From contig NZ_JABUNR010000013.1 of assembly GCF_013343715.1 (NCBI RefSeq), forward strand, positions 62,001 through 126,000: a stretch of 64,000 nucleotides of DNA. Reading direction: 5' to 3'. Below the pieces are notes generated by a model that did no database searches, was not told the origin of the DNA, and saw nothing but the letters and a program-made list of their open reading frames with translations. Made by a program: the position numbers and the translations under genes. Shown here one piece after another: positions 56,670 through 64,000 of this stretch. This DNA is from Mesobacillus harenae (lineage in GTDB: Bacteria; Bacillota; Bacilli; Bacillales; Cytobacillaceae). Each line of letters begins with the position of its first letter. The first letter of the stretch is position 1.

Positions 56670-58457
56670 TTAATCAAAATTTCGTGGAATAAAAAAGGAA
56701 AATGTCGTACCTTGACCCAGTTTGCTTTTAACCGAAATGTATCCCTTATGGGCTTCGATAATATTTTTAGCAATTGCTAAACCTAGACCAGTGCCAGCAC
56801 GGCCACGGGTTCTAGCCTTATCTGCCTTATAGAATCTTTCAAAAACAAATGGAAGATCTTCTTCTGGTATTCCTTCTCCAGTGTCACTAACCTCGATAAC
56901 AAGGCCCCATTCGTCCATTCTTTGCTTAACGGTTACGTGCCCAGCTGCAGGAACATGCCGAATGGCATTATCAATTAAATTTGTAAGAACTTGTTCAATT
57001 CGATCTGGATCAAATTTAAAGGATTCATCCTTGTCTTCAAGCTCAGCATACAGTTCAATACCATTATCTTTTGCTAACCCTTGAAATTTATGAATTATCC
57101 TATTGATATAGGGACCAATCTCAACTGGTTCGGCCGAAAGCAAAATATGGCTTGATTCCATACGAGCAAGGTCGAGCAATTCGTTTACGAGCCTTCCCAT
57201 TCGAAGAGATTCATCATATATAACTCTAGCCATATCCCTTTTTTCATCATCTGTTTCAGCAATTCCATCAACAATTGCCTCACTGTAGCCCTGCATCATT
57301 GATATAGGGGTTCTTAGTTCATGTGAGACGTTAGCAATAAAGTCTTCCCGAAGCTTGTCGAGTTTTCTCTCTTCAGTCATATCCCGAACCACTGCAACTG
57401 CTCCGCGTATAGCCTTTTTGTTATAAAGCGGACTTACAATAATCACCCATGTGCGTCCCTGGAAGGCGATTTCACCTATCTGTTCTTTTTCCGTGCTTAC
57501 AGATAACTGGAACAGTTCCATCAACTCAGCTGGGAGTGAATCGGCTTCATTCACTCCTTTTTTGTGTTGATCATAATCGCCGTAGCTAAGAAACTGCTCA
57601 GCAGGAGGATTGGTAATTAATATAGTTCCATCTCTGTTAAAAGTGATGACTCCATCAGCCATGCTGCTTAAAATACTAGCTAGCTGTTCCTTTTCCTGAC
57701 TTAACGCATTCATGTTAAATTTCAGCTGCCGTCCCATTTGGTTAAAGGCTGTTGCCAGCTCGCCAATTTCATCGTGCGTCAAAATTGGTACCTTCGTATC
57801 AAACTTGCCTCTTGCAACTTCAAAAGCGGCTTCTCTCATTTTCCTAAGCGGAGCAGTAATTCTTGTTGATAGGAAAAAAGCAAATATAGTTGTTAATACA
57901 ATTGCTACTCCAGCCGCAAGCAGGATAAATTTCGTTGTCTGCTGTGTTGTTTCCTTCATTACCTTTAGAGATTGATAAACAAACACCGCACCATTTTCCC
58001 ATTCACCGTTCTGAATTGGGGCGCCGATTATTAAATATTGCGTATCTCCATTGCCATCACCTGAGGGAGAAAACGACACCTTGTCTATTGTTTGGTTCTC
58101 CTCAAATACTCTTGATAGCTGTTTGTCGTTCAGTATATAGGATACAGGTAGCCTGCCCGATTCTTGAATATTAGGGGAATAATAATAAGTGTCATAGTCC
58201 TCTATTACCACCACCCCTGTAACGTCATCAATAAGCTCCCAGGTAATTTCCAAACTGATCGGCATTTCATCTGAATTGTGCTCAGATAATATTTTTGAAA
58301 TTTTTAAAGCTGTGTTTGTTAAATCACTTCTCGTTTCATTAACATGATAATTTTCAAAGAACTCTAAAAGCAAAACGGTCAGTATAAAAAGTACAAAAGA
58401 AACGAGTAAAAGGATAGTAATCCATAGCTTACCAACTACACTACGCCAAAACATCAT
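56670..58457 (-). CDS. resE: Sensor histidine kinase ResE
   Basis: 595 residues. Two membrane helices (about 12-32 and 177-197) flank an extracytoplasmic sensor region. Then HAMP (about 196-248), PAS (about 255-360), HisKA with phosphoacceptor His379 in NVSHELRTP, and HATPase with DNAIRH, DTGEGI and GTGLGLAI. Partner of ResD in the response to oxygen limitation and nitric oxide. Overlaps resD by 4 bases (ATGA). Confidence 0.96.
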   Translation of the reverse strand: MMFWRSVVGKLWITILLLVSFVLFILTVLLLEFFENYHVNETRSDLTNTALKISKILSEHNSDEMPISLEITWELIDDVTGVVVIEDYDTYYYSPNIQESGRLPVSYILNDKQLSRVFEENQTIDKVSFSPSGDGNGDTQYLIIGAPIQNGEWENGAVFVYQSLKVMKETTQQTTKFILLAAGVAIVLTTIFAFFLSTRITAPLRKMREAAFEVARGKFDTKVPILTHDEIGELATAFNQMGRQLKFNMNALSQEKEQLASILSSMADGVITFNRDGTILITNPPAEQFLSYGDYDQHKKGVNEADSLPAELMELFQLSVSTEKEQIGEIAFQGRTWVIIVSPLYNKKAIRGAVAVVRDMTEERKLDKLREDFIANVSHELRTPISMMQGYSEAIVDGIAETDDEKRDMARVIYDESLRMGRLVNELLDLARMESSHILLSAEPVEIGPYINRIIHKFQGLAKDNGIELYAELEDKDESFKFDPDRIEQVLTNLIDNAIRHVPAAGHVTVKQRMDEWGLVIEVSDTGEGIPEEDLPFVFERFYKADKARTRGRAGTGLGLAIAKNIIEAHKGYISVKSKLGQGTTFSFFIPRNFD

Positions 58458-59170
58458 TCATTGACGACCTCAAACTTGTATCCTACCCCCCATACTGTAA
58501 CAATCATTTTAGCAGCCAGCTCGGACACTTTATTGAGTTTCTCACGAAGCCGCTTAACATGGGTGTCTACGGTCCTTAAATCTCCAAAAAACTCATAGTG
58601 CCAAACTTCCTTTAATAATTGTTCTCTGTCAAACACTTTATCTGGAGCTTTGGCAAGAAAGTATAAAAGTTCGTATTCTTTTGGTGTTAAACTTACATCT
58701 TTTCCGTCGGCAGTTACACGGTGAGCGTCGTTATCAATAGTCAAATGTGGAAAAACGATTACATCTTTTGTTGTCGTCTCAGTCTGTAAATAGCTGGTAC
58801 TCGACGAGCGGCGCAGCATTGCTTTGACTCTTAAAACTACCTCTCTCGGGCTGAAAGGTTTAACAATATAGTCATCAGTTCCAACTTCAAAGCCTTGAAC
58901 TCTATTAACTTCTTCTCCCTTGGCAGTAAGCATAATCACTGGGGTAGATTTTTTCTCTCTTAGTTCCCGGCATACTTCAATTCCGTCTTTCCCAGGCATC
59001 ATTAGATCTAGCAATATTACGTCATAATCATTGGCTAATGATTTTGCAAGTGCCTCATTTCCGTCCGCTGCCTCTTCAATAATGTAGTTTTCACGCTCTA
59101 AATACATTTTTAGCAATCTTCTAATTCGTTCTTCATCATCTACAATTAATACTTTAACGTCTTTTTCCAT
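58454..59170 (-). CDS. resD: Response regulator ResD
   Basis: 238 residues. Receiver domain with acidic pocket DDEE and phosphoacceptor Asp55 in [13 protein letters not shown], plus MLTAKG and a lysine near KPF. C-terminal OmpR/PhoB winged helix, ending in [10 protein letters not shown]. Activates cytochrome, fermentation and nitrate respiration genes. It lies downstream of resABC with its own leader (175 bases). Confidence 0.97.
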   Translation of the reverse strand: MEKDVKVLIVDDEERIRRLLKMYLERENYIIEEAADGNEALAKSLANDYDVILLDLMMPGKDGIEVCRELREKKSTPVIMLTAKGEEVNRVQGFEVGTDDYIVKPFSPREVVLRVKAMLRRSSSTSYLQTETTTKDVIVFPHLTIDNDAHRVTADGKDVSLTPKEYELLYFLAKAPDKVFDREQLLKEVWHYEFFGDLRTVDTHVKRLREKLNKVSELAAKMIVTVWGVGYKFEVVNE

Positions 59171-59302
59171 AGGATAACCCCCCTGAAAATAATTTTACAT
59201 ACTCAAGTTAAAGCTTTCTGTGACTTTTAGCATAACGAATGTAATTAGAGCCTTTAACCTGCTTCTTTTCACTTGCATAGGAATGAGTGTTTTGAGTATA
59301 CA

Positions 59303-59333
59303 AAAGGCCTTCACCGCATAAATGGACGGCCTT
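59303..59333 (-). terminator. Possible terminator of resABC
   Basis: AAGGCC/GGCCTT stem with an 18-base loop, then TTTT; weak. It lies just after resC and could reduce, not block, read-through into resDE. Confidence 0.55.
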
Positions 59334-59345
59334 AGCAAAACAGCC

Positions 59346-60533
59346 TTATGAACCAGCGTAAGAGTGCAATCCAGCAATAACAAGGTTGACAGCTATAAGA
59401 TTAAACATCATAATAGCAAATCCAATTACTGCAAGCCATGCTGACCTTTCCCCATGCCAGCCTTTTGACAGCCTCAAATGCAGAAACGCTGCATAAAATA
59501 GGAAAGTGATCAGTGCCCATACTTCTTTTGGATCCCAGCCCCAGAATCGTGTCCAAGCAATCTGAGCCCATATCATTGCAAAAATTAATGCGCCAAGAGT
59601 AAAAATTGGGAAACCAATTAATACAGATCTGTAACTGATTTCATCTACAAGATCAGCACTGATATTTTTAACCAATGGCTGAAGCATCGCAGAAACCCTT
59701 TTCCTAAAGATCAGTCTTAATAGACCATATAAAAGGAGACCGGATCCAAGAGACCAGATTAGGGTATTTAATTTCTTTGCATTAATGATTGCCGGCATTT
59801 CAATAAGAGGCTGGAAGCTTCCTTCTGACTGCAGTTCACCTTCATTAGGCCCAACAATTGCAGGCATAGCAAACTCAATTTGATCTTCAGCATTATTTTT
59901 ATCAATATAATTAAACGTTGACTCATAATTAGCCATTGAAAATGCGGTTGATACAATAATGAATCCTAATGTGCTAATTAGTGTATACATGATCACTTCT
60001 AGCCAAAAGGTCTTCTTATCAGACTTGGTTTGATCAATAACTTTCACCAAATAGATTAAAGCAGCTGCAAAGCTTATTGAAAGTACCGCTTGGCCTAATG
60101 CAGCGGTGGTAACGTGAATATGAAGCCAATCACTTTGTAATGCTGGTATCAAAGGTGAAATTTCTCTGGGAAACATACTTGCATAGGCAATAATTAAAAC
60201 GGCAATTGGAAGGGTGAACAATCCTAACAATGGTGTTTGATAGATAAAATAAATCACTATAAAAGCACCAACGAGCGCCATTCCAAAAAAGGTAGTGAAT
60301 TCAAATAGATTACTTACAGGCGCGTGTCCTGCAGCTATCCACCTTGTTATAAAATATCCAACCTGTGCTATAAAACCAATAATAGTGATTAAGATTCCAA
60401 TTTTAGCTGAGCGGCTTGGAGCTATTTTTGTCCCATCAGCAGACTTTGCTTTAATGGCTCCGCTAAAGAAAACAATTGAAACCAAATATAAAACAAAGGC
60501 TGTATATAATAAATTTGAACTAAGCTGTGCCAT
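59346..60533 (-). CDS. resC: Cytochrome c biogenesis protein ResC
   Basis: 395 residues with about eight membrane helices, and the tryptophan-rich heme-handling motif [11 protein letters not shown] flanked by histidines. Acts in the System II heme-ligation complex with ResB. It follows resB by 12 bases. ATG 60533. Confidence 0.95.
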   Translation of the reverse strand: MAQLSSNLLYTAFVLYLVSIVFFSGAIKAKSADGTKIAPSRSAKIGILITIIGFIAQVGYFITRWIAAGHAPVSNLFEFTTFFGMALVGAFIVIYFIYQTPLLGLFTLPIAVLIIAYASMFPREISPLIPALQSDWLHIHVTTAALGQAVLSISFAAALIYLVKVIDQTKSDKKTFWLEVIMYTLISTLGFIIVSTAFSMANYESTFNYIDKNNAEDQIEFAMPAIVGPNEGELQSEGSFQPLIEMPAIINAKKLNTLIWSLGSGLLLYGLLRLIFRKRVSAMLQPLVKNISADLVDEISYRSVLIGFPIFTLGALIFAMIWAQIAWTRFWGWDPKEVWALITFLFYAAFLHLRLSKGWHGERSAWLAVIGFAIMMFNLIAVNLVIAGLHSYAGS

Positions 60534-60545
60534 AGTTTACTCTCC

Positions 60546-62171
60546 TTATTCCTTTTTGTCTTCGCTCAACTGGTCTTTTGGAGCAGGAAGCCCTGTTTCA
60601 TCAAAGACTGATTCCAGCTCTCGTTTAAGACCATGCCAGTTTTTATTTGTATGTCCTGCTGTCCATATTTGTCCGTCCATTTTTCGAATCCAAAGACGGC
60701 GATGGTTCCAGTATGCTCCCTGGATAACACCTATCATAAATATAGCTCCACCAAGACTGATAATCCATAGCGTAAGGTCTTTTCGAACTGTAAGTGCAGA
60801 AACATCCTTTGTTTCTACTCCATTAAATGCCATTTTGTATTCATTATCTCCAAGCGGCTCTATTGTCTGTTGAATTGCAACAAAGCTGACCTCCCCATCC
60901 GGATTTTCAGGAGTAACCATGTTAAAAACAAAAGCAGGATTATTTGGGATTCTAGATTTAGTAGTCGGATCCCCTTCCCCATCAAACTCAAAATCGGGGA
61001 AGTAGCTCATCACTTCAACATAGTACCCATTTCCAAGGTCGAATTCTGTTTGCGGGTCGAATAAATCAATTGTAATATTGCCATACGATTCTTTAGTTTG
61101 TTTATTTTCAAGCCTAAATAACATTTTGTTCAATTCATCACGCTTATAATCTACTTGATACAAAGCAAAGCCATCAATCTTTAACGGCTCATTGACACGT
61201 ATCTCTTTATCCTTTATCTTCTCAAGCTCAGGTTTCTCACCGGGAATTGTATTCCCTTTTTTCTGATAGAGTGTTGCGTTCGTTTGATAGTTTTTTACAA
61301 CTGTTCCAACCCGGTCAATTGCAGCATCAAAAACTTCATCATCAGTTTCTTTATCATAGATTTCTAGAATAAAATCATTATTAGTCAAATAATACTGCCC
61401 GTCTGTCCCAGGAATAACCTTTGTTTCCCCTTCACGGACCCACAGAATTTGATCAACATACATACCCGGCACAAACCGAAGCATCCCGCCGACAAGAAAG
61501 ATGATTAAACCAACATGGTTAACATATGGCCCCCATCTTGAGAAGCGGCCCTTTTCAGCCAATAAATTCCCATTCTCTTCTCTAATATTATAACGTTTAG
61601 CTTTCAGCTTTTGTTTGATTTTCTCTAAATCCATATCTGCATCGGCTGTATCTGAGATCCCGAACAACCTTTGGCGCTTTAAATAGCCTTCATGTCTTGA
61701 AACACGCTGCGTTTTTAAAGCCCTATAAAGAGGCACCACACGATCCAGACTACAGATTACAAGTGAAACTCCAATACTCGCAATTAGGATTAGATACCAC
61801 CAGGAACCGTACATATTATGGAGCCCAAGTTCGTAATATAGCTTACCCACCCAGCCATACTGATCCTCATAATATTCTGATGCTGGCATGACCGGAGGGA
61901 TATACATTTCTTGCGGCAAAATGGTTCCTAACGCTGAAGCTCCAAGAGTCAGCACTATTAGCCAGACACCTACTTTTACGGATGAAAAGAAGTTCCAAAT
62001 CTTATCGATAATTGTTTTATTATATGTTTGCGACCTTCTGGCACTTCCCTCGTAACGCATATCAAGGAGCTGTTTATCTTTCTCCTTGTCATCGAGAATT
62101 CTGCCGCAGGATTCACATAGTATTGTTCCATGCGGATTTACATGTCCGCATTCACACTTAACTTCATTCAT
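60546..62171 (-). CDS. resB: Cytochrome c biogenesis protein ResB
   Basis: 541 residues. It begins with a small zinc-ribbon-like segment (CECGHVNPHGTILCESCG) and then several membrane helices and a large extracytoplasmic domain of the Ccs1/ResB family. Needed with ResC to attach heme to apocytochrome c. Four cysteines of the ribbon are intact. It follows resA by 23 bases. Confidence 0.95.
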   Translation of the reverse strand: MNEVKCECGHVNPHGTILCESCGRILDDKEKDKQLLDMRYEGSARRSQTYNKTIIDKIWNFFSSVKVGVWLIVLTLGASALGTILPQEMYIPPVMPASEYYEDQYGWVGKLYYELGLHNMYGSWWYLILIASIGVSLVICSLDRVVPLYRALKTQRVSRHEGYLKRQRLFGISDTADADMDLEKIKQKLKAKRYNIREENGNLLAEKGRFSRWGPYVNHVGLIIFLVGGMLRFVPGMYVDQILWVREGETKVIPGTDGQYYLTNNDFILEIYDKETDDEVFDAAIDRVGTVVKNYQTNATLYQKKGNTIPGEKPELEKIKDKEIRVNEPLKIDGFALYQVDYKRDELNKMLFRLENKQTKESYGNITIDLFDPQTEFDLGNGYYVEVMSYFPDFEFDGEGDPTTKSRIPNNPAFVFNMVTPENPDGEVSFVAIQQTIEPLGDNEYKMAFNGVETKDVSALTVRKDLTLWIISLGGAIFMIGVIQGAYWNHRRLWIRKMDGQIWTAGHTNKNWHGLKRELESVFDETGLPAPKDQLSEDKKE

Positions 62172-62194
62172 AACAAAATCTCCCTGTATGCACG

Positions 62195-62719
62195 TTAAGG
62201 TTTAATTAACTCCATATACTCTTGAATCTTGTCTTCCGTCAACTCTCCAGTATGAGATTTAATTACTTCCCCATCTGGATTAACCAAAAAAGTAATTGGA
62301 AGAGGATTAATTCCGTATGCAGTTTGAACCTGCCCGTCTTTATCTATAACTACTGGAAATGTAAGGTTATGCCGTTCAATAAACTTATCTACGGCTACAT
62401 CGGACTCACTTACATTTACAGCGAGAACATGTACACCCTGATCTTTATACCTTTGATATTGTGTTTCCATATAAGGAAATTCTCTCTCACATGGTTTGCA
62501 CCAAGTTGCCCAAAAATTCAAAAACACACCTTCGCCTCTATAATCGGATAATCTCTGCTGTTCGCCTTCCCTATCAACAAGGACGAAATCAGGTGCCATT
62601 TTGCCAATTTCAACTTTTTGTATGTTATCTTTTGTCAAGTTGGCATAAAGCGTATAGGCAACGGCTCCCCCTAAAACAAGCAGAATGACCGTTCTGATTA
62701 CTGTACGCCGTTTTTTCAT
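62195..62719 (-). CDS. resA: Thiol-disulfide oxidoreductase ResA
   Basis: 174 residues from ATG 62719 with GGAGG 8 bases upstream. One N-terminal anchor helix, then an extracytoplasmic thioredoxin fold with the active site WCKPCER, cysteines 74 and 77, the positions used in B. subtilis ResA as I recall. It reduces the disulfide of apocytochrome c before heme attachment. B. subtilis has CEPC; here the second residue is Lys. Confidence 0.95.
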   Translation of the reverse strand: MKKRRTVIRTVILLVLGGAVAYTLYANLTKDNIQKVEIGKMAPDFVLVDREGEQQRLSDYRGEGVFLNFWATWCKPCEREFPYMETQYQRYKDQGVHVLAVNVSESDVAVDKFIERHNLTFPVVIDKDGQVQTAYGINPLPITFLVNPDGEVIKSHTGELTEDKIQEYMELIKP

Positions 62720-62749
62720 TTTAAAATCCTCCACCCCATACGGATTACT

Positions 62750-62755
62750 ATTATA
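62750..62755 (-). promoter_or_regulatory. Putative -10 of the resA promoter
   Basis: Minus strand perfect TATAAT, 31 bases upstream of the ATG, with no good -35 box at 16-18 bases. That fits an activator-dependent promoter such as one controlled by ResD. Confidence 0.45.
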
Positions 62756-62813
62756 TCATTTTACAATACGGTCACGTTGTTTACTTGAATAACTGTGAAC
62801 GTTCTATGACTTT

Positions 62814-63539
62814 TCACTGGTGTTTCATGGCAAGAGTTCTAAGCTGCTTAACTTCATGAGGCGTTAGTTCCCTAATTTCCCCTGGTTTTAAGCCTCCCAA
62901 ATTCAATGTTCCGTATCTCTCACGTTTAAGCTTTACTACTTGATGTCCGATGGCTTCAAACATTCTGCGAACCTGTCGATTTCGGCCTTCACGAATAGTT
63001 ATCTCAATAATGGAAGAGTCCTTTTTCTTATCCATTGATAGCATTTTGGTTCTTGCAGGTGCAGTTTTCCCATCCTCAAGGCGGATTCCCCGGTCAAGTT
63101 CTTTAAGTTTTTCACGCGAAGGTATTCCTTTTGTTTTCACTACATAGACCTTCTCCACCCCACTCCGTGGGTGCATAAGTTCATTTGCAAATTCCCCGTC
63201 GTTTGTTAAAAGAAGCAATCCTGAAGTATCGTAATCAAGTCTGCCTACTGGATAAATCCTTTCTTTAATAAATTCAAAGTAGTCAGTAACTACTCTTCGC
63301 CCTTTCTCGTCATTAACACTTGAAATGACGCCACGCGGTTTATAAAATACAAAATAAACTGGTTCTTCCCGCTCAATTTGTATCCCTTCAACCTCAACAC
63401 GGTCAGATGGCGTAACCTTTATTCCCAGCTCTTTGACCACTTTTCCGTTTACTTTTACCTTGCCTTCTTGTATAAGTTCCTCTGCTTTCCTTCTTGAAGC
63501 TATTCCAGCGTGCGCGATTACTTTTTGGAGTCTTTCCAT
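62814..63539 (-). CDS. rluB: Ribosomal large-subunit pseudouridine synthase B
   Basis: 241 residues. N-terminal S4 RNA-binding domain (RLQKVIAHAGIASRRKAEEL), then the RsuA/RluB fold with the catalytic aspartate in GRLDYDTSGLLLLTNDG. It modifies a uridine of 23S rRNA. Located between spmB and resA, as in B. subtilis. Confidence 0.95.
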   Translation of the reverse strand: MERLQKVIAHAGIASRRKAEELIQEGKVKVNGKVVKELGIKVTPSDRVEVEGIQIEREEPVYFVFYKPRGVISSVNDEKGRRVVTDYFEFIKERIYPVGRLDYDTSGLLLLTNDGEFANELMHPRSGVEKVYVVKTKGIPSREKLKELDRGIRLEDGKTAPARTKMLSMDKKKDSSIIEITIREGRNRQVRRMFEAIGHQVVKLKRERYGTLNLGGLKPGEIRELTPHEVKQLRTLAMKHQ

Positions 63540-63658
63540 GAGGTCACCTCTATAATTGATATTTTAATGTTAATTCGAATATTTTTGTGATTCTACCATA
63601 CTGAATTATGACATAAGTTGTCCGAATTTCAAAGCAAGGGCGCAAGAACAAACAAAAA

Positions 63659-63682
63659 AAGGCCCCATTTCTGGAACCTTAG
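63659..63682 (-). terminator. Possible terminator of spmB
   Basis: AGGTTCCA/TGGGGCCT stem with two G-U pairs, then seven T on the minus strand. Confidence 0.6.
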
Positions 63683-63683
63683 T

Positions 63684-64000
63684 TTAACTAAATACAACTG
63701 TTACTACAACTATGGCTGCCACAATCCCAACTAAATCAGCTAACAGGCCTACTTTCAGCGCATCTCCCATTTTTTTTATACCTACTGCACCGAAGTAAAC
63801 CGTGAGCACATAAAACGTGGTATCCGTGCTACCCTGTAAGACTGCAGCAAGTCTGCCAATGAATGAATCAGGGCCATAAACACCAATTATATCACTTGTC
63901 ATTCCAAGAGCTGCCGTCCCTGAGATCGGCCGAATAATGGCGAGCGGTACGATTTCAGGTGGTATCCCAACCATTTCCATTCCTGGCCTAATGAAATCCA
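63684..64000 (-). CDS. spmB: Spore maturation protein B, 3' part
   Basis: The last 105 codons of a gene whose start lies beyond the right edge. The visible protein contains PGMEMVGIPPEIVPL, the segment IRPISGTAALGM, then GADS-like GPDSFIGRLAAVLQGSTDTTFYV and two membrane helices, and matches the C-terminus of SpmB. SpmA and SpmB are needed for core dehydration of spores. No ATG should be taken as start within the window, although 63980 is a methionine codon. Confidence 0.93.
   Translation of the reverse strand, partial: DFIRPGMEMVGIPPEIVPLAIIRPISGTAALGMTSDIIGVYGPDSFIGRLAAVLQGSTDTTFYVLTVYFGAVGIKKMGDALKVGLLADLVGIVAAIVVVTVVFS

Noticed and set aside
56462..56692. Plus-strand ORF of 76 codons between sigX and resE
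   Set aside because: It runs through the resE terminator hairpin and into the end of resE on the opposite strand, has no good ribosome binding site and resembles no family I know.
60295..60873. Plus-strand ORF of 192 codons opposite resC/resB
   Set aside because: It lies antisense to two well-supported genes and shows no family signature; a shadow of codon bias.

Overview
The window is a stretch of chromosome from an endospore-forming, low-GC Gram-positive rod of the family Bacillaceae (Bacillus in the broad sense). Gene content and order follow the Bacillus subtilis ypjD-to-spmB region closely. Sporulation and germination genes (spoIVA, ypeB, sleB, spmB, ypjB), menaquinone respiration genes and the bacillithiol-linked ypdA support this. 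Almost all genes lie on the minus strand; the plus-strand exceptions are a YitT-family gene, ypzI, ansA, fer and serA. I see no phage, insertion sequence, CRISPR array, tRNA or rRNA. Species cannot be named from the sequence alone.

Layout: 1-261 is the 5' part of a MazG-like gene (ypjD). 482-3758 holds a YitT-family transporter, a YugP-type zinc peptidase, ypjB and ypjA. 4405-6420 is the menaquinol:cytochrome c reductase operon qcrABC, followed by ypiF, ypiB and ypiA. 9028-9933 encodes an amidohydrolase-like protein with no recognisable metal site, next to the aromatic supraoperon (aroC, aroB, aroH, hisC, tyrA, aroA; 10115-16342), which lacks the trp genes. Upstream on the same strand are cheR, ndk, the menaquinone side-chain genes hepT-menG-hepS, mtrB (TRAP), folE and hbs (16564-22191). 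22761-30112 carries spoIVA, yphF, yphE, gpsA, der and a three-gene membrane operon (yphA, a YIEGIA-family gene and its capping subunit). 30777-35505 carries fni, the rpsA homologue, plsC, cmk, ypfB and ypfA (PilZ). 36216-43662 carries ypeB-sleB, prsW, ansA, ypdA, gudB and mecB. 43799-50377 carries ypbG, a small membrane gene, a CBS-domain gene, ypbF, ypbE, ypbD, recQ and ypbB. 50673-52897 has fer and serA. 53196-64000 has an M23/LysM endopeptidase, rsiX-sigX, resE-resD, resC-resB-resA, rluB and the 3' part of spmB.

Together the genes serve electron transfer (qcr, res, menaquinone synthesis, fer), aromatic and serine biosynthesis, nitrogen catabolism (gudB, ansA), envelope stress and spore formation and germination. 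The most unusual non-coding content is a set of related, structured intergenic repeats at 30511-30693, 35586-36184, 53002-53118 and 54444-54537, plus a different GC-rich hairpin element near 4075-4230. I found no clearly new biological system. The best leads are the repeats, the catalytically degenerate amidohydrolase relative, the YIEGIA membrane operon, TRAP kept without a linked trp operon, a terminator that overlaps a ribosome binding site at 45008-45039, and candidate cre and Fur sites at gudB and fer.
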